DNA of 64,000 nucleotides from an uncultured Steroidobacter sp. Its GTDB lineage: Bacteria; Pseudomonadota; Gammaproteobacteria; Steroidobacterales; Steroidobacteraceae. Location of the stretch: NCBI RefSeq assembly GCF_937958065.1, contig NZ_CALFXI010000080.1, positions 1 through 64,000 on the forward strand. The letters are read 5' to 3'. How positions within the stretch are numbered: position 1 is the first letter of the stretch; each line of letters opens with the position of its first letter. Made by a program: the position numbers and the translations under genes. The notes beneath the pieces are model-generated. The model was not told the DNA's origin and did not search any database. It saw nothing but the letters and a program-made list of their open reading frames with translations. Positions 60,560 through 64,000 of this stretch are shown here, one piece after another.

Positions 60560-61102
60560 TTGAAGTACCTGGCCAGCGCGGAGCAAACGAGCGTACATCC
60601 GAACCTGCGCGCGCAGACGCCGCAGGCACAGCGCCCGGCGTGCGAAGCACGTGAGGTGCTGCCCGCATCCACGGGGCCGTTCACGCCCGTGTCGTCGGCA
60701 CGCGAGTTCCATGAAGTCGCTCCACTCACCATCCACAAAGACATGCCTTCGCGACGCTGGCGTCACAGCCCGCGACTGGTTGGCGAGCGTGCGCATCGCT
60801 TTCATTTTCTGGATGCGCCGTCGATCGACTACCTGCAGGTCGACGGCAACTACGTCACCATCCACGTCGGCGAAGACCGGTACCTGACGCGCGCCACCTT
60901 GAAGTACCTGTCCGATGTGCTGACGCCTTTCGACTTCATGCGCATCGACCGCTCGGTGCTGATCAATTTGCAACAGGTCGACTACATCGAACGGCTCGAG
61001 AGCGGCCGCTTCGGCTTTCAACTACGCCGCGGCCGCTACCTGGTCTCGAATCGAGAGCGCAGCGGCGCGATTCTGCGGTTGCTAAGAAGCAGCGTGCGCT
61101 GA
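60560..61102 (+). CDS. Stand-alone LytTR DNA-binding regulator
   Basis: A protein whose C-terminal half is a LytTR domain: FLDAPSIDYLQVDGNYVTIHVGEDRYLTRATLKYLSDVLTPFDFMRIDRSVLINLQQVDYIERL and a terminal RYLVSNRERSGAILRLL. The N-terminal 75 residues have no receiver or membrane part. The start is uncertain: TTG 60560 gives 180 residues with coding-like codon use; ATG 60743 gives 119 residues holding just the domain. It lies 237 bases upstream of a TonB-dependent receptor on the same strand and may control it. Confidence 0.8.
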   Translation: MKYLASAEQTSVHPNLRAQTPQAQRPACEAREVLPASTGPFTPVSSAREFHEVAPLTIHKDMPSRRWRHSPRLVGERAHRFHFLDAPSIDYLQVDGNYVTIHVGEDRYLTRATLKYLSDVLTPFDFMRIDRSVLINLQQVDYIERLESGRFGFQLRRGRYLVSNRERSGAILRLLRSSVR

Positions 61103-61339
61103 CCAGCAAAACCACGCGTCTGCACGAGGCGGCGGGAAATGGCCCACTGCGGCCGCACCCCGACGCGGGCCACTCATCACTGGCACGAGCCGGCTCATCC
61201 CATTCGATGGCAACGCGGCGGTCCGTTCGACTAAGTATCGACTCCGGTTCGCGGGAGTGCCTGTGTGCCGTTGTTTCCGTGCCAAGGCCGTCAGCGCCAC
61301 ACACAAGCGGTACTGCATTCTCTACAGAGGACAAGGGCT

Positions 61340-64000
61340 ATGTCGTACACGATCTCGAACGAAACTGGCGTCTCGCAGCGAGTTTCTCGTGCGGTCGCAC
61401 ACGCATTGAAGTACTCGGGCGCCGTGGCACTGGGCTTGGCAGTGAGTGCGCCGATTCAGCACGCGGTCGCCGCCGAAGGTCAGGCGCTCGAAACAGTGAT
61501 CGTCACCGGCTCGCGCATCCGTCGCACCGAAGAAGGTGCGCTACCGGTGCAAACCATCACCCAGGCTCAGATCCAGAGCCAGGGCGTGACAACATCGGAG
61601 CAGTTTCTGCAGACGGTCTCGGTTGCCGTGCAAGGAAACACGAACACCGTGTCGGCATCCGGTTCCGGCGTGACCTCCGGTGGCGTATCGAGCGTGTCGC
61701 TGCGCGGCTTGGGCTCACAGCGCACCCTCGTGCTCATCGACGGGCGTCGTGTCGCTGGCGGCGGCACGATCACAGATAGCACTTCCGTCGACATCAACAG
61801 CATCCCGCTCGCAGCCGTCGAGCGCGTCGAGGTGCTGAAGGAAGGCGCGTCGTCAGTCTACGGCTCCGATGCGATCGCCGGCGTCATCAACTTCATCTTG
61901 CGCAAGAACTATCAGGGCGCCGATGTGAACGCCTATTACGGCGATACCGCCGATGGCGGCGGCGGAGTGACCAAGGCCAGCGCAGTGCTGGGTTACGGCG
62001 ATATCCAGTCGGATCGCTTCAACGTGATGCTGGTCGGCAGCTGGCAGAAGGAGAAAGCGCTGTTCGGACGCGATCGCGACTTCGCCAGATCCAGCATCAA
62101 CGTGGCGGCCGAGAACGACACCACCTCAGGTAACTCGTTTCCAGCCAACGTGGCTTCCGAAGACGGTAGCGTCGATGGCAATCCGAACGCGCCCAACTGC
62201 GCGCCGTCGATAACGGACCCGTTCTTCAGCCCCGACGTCTGCCGCTACGATCCCTCGCCCGAAGTGGCGCTGCTGCCCGAAGCCGAACGCTGGAGCATCT
62301 TCGGCACAGCGCGCTACGCGGTCACGTCGAACATCACCGCGTATCTGGAAGCTTCGTACAGCAGTAACTGGATGGAGTACACCATCCAGCCGGTGCCTCT
62401 CTCCGACCAGTTCGCGCTTCCGGAGAACAATCCGCTGTTCAACCAAGCGCCCTATAACGGCTTCGCGACCGTGTTGCTGACGCCCGCAAGCCCCTTCTAT
62501 CCGACCGCGCTGGCGCTTGGCCAGAGCGGCGCGACGCCCGATCTGCTGGTGCGCTACCGCTCGGTGATCACGGGAAACCGCCGCTGGACCGACCACATCG
62601 AACAGCCGCGCTTCGTGCTCGGCATTGGTGGCGATACCGGCGGCTGGAACTGGGATGTCGCCGGACTGTATTCGGAGACCACACTCACCGAAGAGTTCAA
62701 GAACGGCGCTCCGGCGTACTCGCAGATCCTGCCCCTGCTCAACAGCGGCCAGGTGAATTTCTTCGGTGAGAACACGCCTGACATCTTGGCCGCTGCGGAT
62801 GCGACACAATTCAGAGGCGAGGCGTACGAGACCAAGACGAGCATCCGAGGAGTGGCTGGCAGCGTCACCCGCGATCTCACCGAGATGAAAGCGGGCCCGC
62901 TGGCGCTGGCGCTAGGCGTGGAATACCGCGATGAGAAGTTCGAGACGAATCCGAGCGCCGCGATCCAATCGGGCGATATTTCCTCGTACGGCGGCAACTT
63001 CTTCCCGATCGATCGCAGTCGCAGCGTGTATGCGGCGTTCGCGGAATTGAACATTCCGATCGTGCAGTCGTTCGAAGCAAATCTCGCCGTGCGCTACGAC
63101 GATTATCAAGGCACGGGCAACAAGACGACACCCAAGATCAGCCTGCGTTGGAGACCAGCGGAATGGGTGCTGTTGCGCGGGTCCGCCGGACGCGGCTTCC
63201 GCGCACCGAGCCTGTCGGAATTGTGGCAACCGCAAGTGACCGGCGTGTCGGCGGCGGGTCTCAACGATCCGGCGCGCTGCGGCGTCGCTGACGCGAATGG
63301 CGTCGTGAATCTGGACTCGCGGGACTGCGCGACGCAGTTCCCGATCACGCTCGGCGGCAATCCTGATCTGAGGCCCGAAGAGTCGGACAACTACACCCTG
63401 GGCGTGGTGTTCGAGCCCTCCCAGAACTATTCGTTCGGCTTCGATGGCTTCTACGTGAAGCTCAAGGAGACGATCATCTTCGGCGTGAGCCCGACGGCGA
63501 TTCTTGCCGACATCGAGCGCTTCGGTAACCTGGTGACGCGCGGCGCGCCGGAGGCGGCGACGCCCGGCCTGCCCGGCCGAATCGTCAACATCGATCAGGT
63601 CAACCTCAACTTCGGCGAAACCAAGGTGGCGGGCGTGGATGCCGACTTCCGCACGCGCTTCGACATCGGCCGTGCCGGCGCGCTCACGGCTTCGATCGTC
63701 GGCACGTACTTCACCAAGTACGAGATCCAGAATCCGGACGGCAGCTTCCAGGACATTCTCGGCAAGGTCACTCCGATCGTGAACGGTGCCGGCGGCGTGA
63801 TTCCGCGCTGGCATCATTTCTTGACGCTCGGTTGGAGTCTCGGCCCGTGGGAGGCGACGATCACTCAGAACTTCCAGACCCGCTACGAAGATCTGCCGGG
63901 CAATTTCCAGGACACCGAGGTGCCTGGTTTCCGGCCGCGCGACGTGGCTTCGTACCTGACCCATGACGCGCAGGCGGCGTACCGCCTGGACAACTGGCGC
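61340..64000 (+). CDS. TonB-dependent outer-membrane receptor (cut by window end)
   Basis: Open from ATG 61340 to the end of the window (887 codons visible). It has a signal peptide (SGAVALGLAVSAPIQHAVAAE), the TonB-box-like ETVIVTGSRIRRTEEG and a plug with SLRGLGSQRTLVLIDGRRV and VEVLKEGASSVYGSDAIAGVINFI. The barrel has the repeats typical of large TBDRs, such as LRWRPAEWVLLRGSAGRGFRAPSLSELW and NPDLRPEESDNYTLGVVFEP. Ribosome site: GAGGACAAGGGCT. It is of the same general class as the receptor at 36173. The substrate is unknown. Confidence 0.95.
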   Translation, partial: MSYTISNETGVSQRVSRAVAHALKYSGAVALGLAVSAPIQHAVAAEGQALETVIVTGSRIRRTEEGALPVQTITQAQIQSQGVTTSEQFLQTVSVAVQGNTNTVSASGSGVTSGGVSSVSLRGLGSQRTLVLIDGRRVAGGGTITDSTSVDINSIPLAAVERVEVLKEGASSVYGSDAIAGVINFILRKNYQGADVNAYYGDTADGGGGVTKASAVLGYGDIQSDRFNVMLVGSWQKEKALFGRDRDFARSSINVAAENDTTSGNSFPANVASEDGSVDGNPNAPNCAPSITDPFFSPDVCRYDPSPEVALLPEAERWSIFGTARYAVTSNITAYLEASYSSNWMEYTIQPVPLSDQFALPENNPLFNQAPYNGFATVLLTPASPFYPTALALGQSGATPDLLVRYRSVITGNRRWTDHIEQPRFVLGIGGDTGGWNWDVAGLYSETTLTEEFKNGAPAYSQILPLLNSGQVNFFGENTPDILAAADATQFRGEAYETKTSIRGVAGSVTRDLTEMKAGPLALALGVEYRDEKFETNPSAAIQSGDISSYGGNFFPIDRSRSVYAAFAELNIPIVQSFEANLAVRYDDYQGTGNKTTPKISLRWRPAEWVLLRGSAGRGFRAPSLSELWQPQVTGVSAAGLNDPARCGVADANGVVNLDSRDCATQFPITLGGNPDLRPEESDNYTLGVVFEPSQNYSFGFDGFYVKLKETIIFGVSPTAILADIERFGNLVTRGAPEAATPGLPGRIVNIDQVNLNFGETKVAGVDADFRTRFDIGRAGALTASIVGTYFTKYEIQNPDGSFQDILGKVTPIVNGAGGVIPRWHHFLTLGWSLGPWEATITQNFQTRYEDLPGNFQDTEVPGFRPRDVASYLTHDAQAAYRLDNWR

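Overview
The window is high-GC, densely coded DNA from a chromosome of a gammaproteobacterium. The conserved blocks dapF-DUF484-xerC-hslV-hslU, ubiE-ubiJ-ubiB, hemC-hemD-hemX-hemY and glnK-amt all have the gammaproteobacterial arrangement. Two very large TonB-dependent receptors, several LytTR regulators and many periplasmic cytochromes suggest an environmental, polymer- or steroid-degrading lineage such as Steroidobacteraceae/Nevskiales. That placement is inference, because no marker RNA other than one tRNA is present.

Layout. 1-5.9 kb: the N-terminal end of a GGDEF protein, a LOG-family hydrolase, panD and a DedA protein on +, then the ubiquinone genes ubiE-ubiJ-ubiB on -. 5.5-10.4 kb: the minus-strand housekeeping run dapF, DUF484, xerC, hslV, hslU, DUF971. 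10.4-13.5 kb: an orphan ParA ATPase, an SDR protein, a GbsR/MarR regulator and a TIGR01777 epimerase. 13.5-19.8 kb: the haem/tetrapyrrole block hemC-hemD-hemX-hemY, with a ferredoxin reductase at its distal end and an AI-2E-family permease upstream. 19.9-21.0 kb: a three-gene envelope-stress-like operon (DUF883, YqjE-like, YqjK-like). 21.0-24.3 kb: an AlgZ/AlgR-like sensor-regulator pair, a beta-hydroxyacid dehydrogenase and a DUF4124 protein. 24.3-26.7 kb: the nitrogen-sensing module glnK-amt plus a second P-II gene, with a sigma-54-like promoter. 27-30.3 kb: ubiK, a decayed outer-membrane protein, yifB/comM, a membrane-anchored cytochrome c5 and tRNA-Arg(CCG).

From 30.3 kb the content is more accessory. 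There are two lone receiver proteins, one lacking its phosphorylation residues; TauE/SafE, RidA, Lrp and a beta-propeller protein; a second HemD-like protein; a broken sensor kinase; a 981-residue TonB-dependent receptor; two LysR regulators; a rhodanese-DoxX pair; an acetyltransferase; and a truncated OxyR-like LysR. The compact module at 43.2-46.4 kb encodes a di-haem peroxidase, a Tat-exported metallophosphoesterase, a monohaem cytochrome c and a periplasmic rhodanese. It is the best candidate here for an uncharacterised system.

The end of the window holds a trans-sulfuration-type PLP enzyme, a complete tripartite RND efflux operon (tolC-like, adaptor, permease), and its divergent TetR regulator with matching operator-like sites. 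These are followed by a GspB-GspA(ExeA) pair, an ABC-2 exporter, small uncharacterised genes, and a stand-alone LytTR regulator just upstream of a second TonB-dependent receptor that runs off the window. Three gene remnants (27.3, 35.2 and 42.8 kb) show that the accessory half is eroding. No CRISPR array, insertion sequence, prophage or rRNA was seen.
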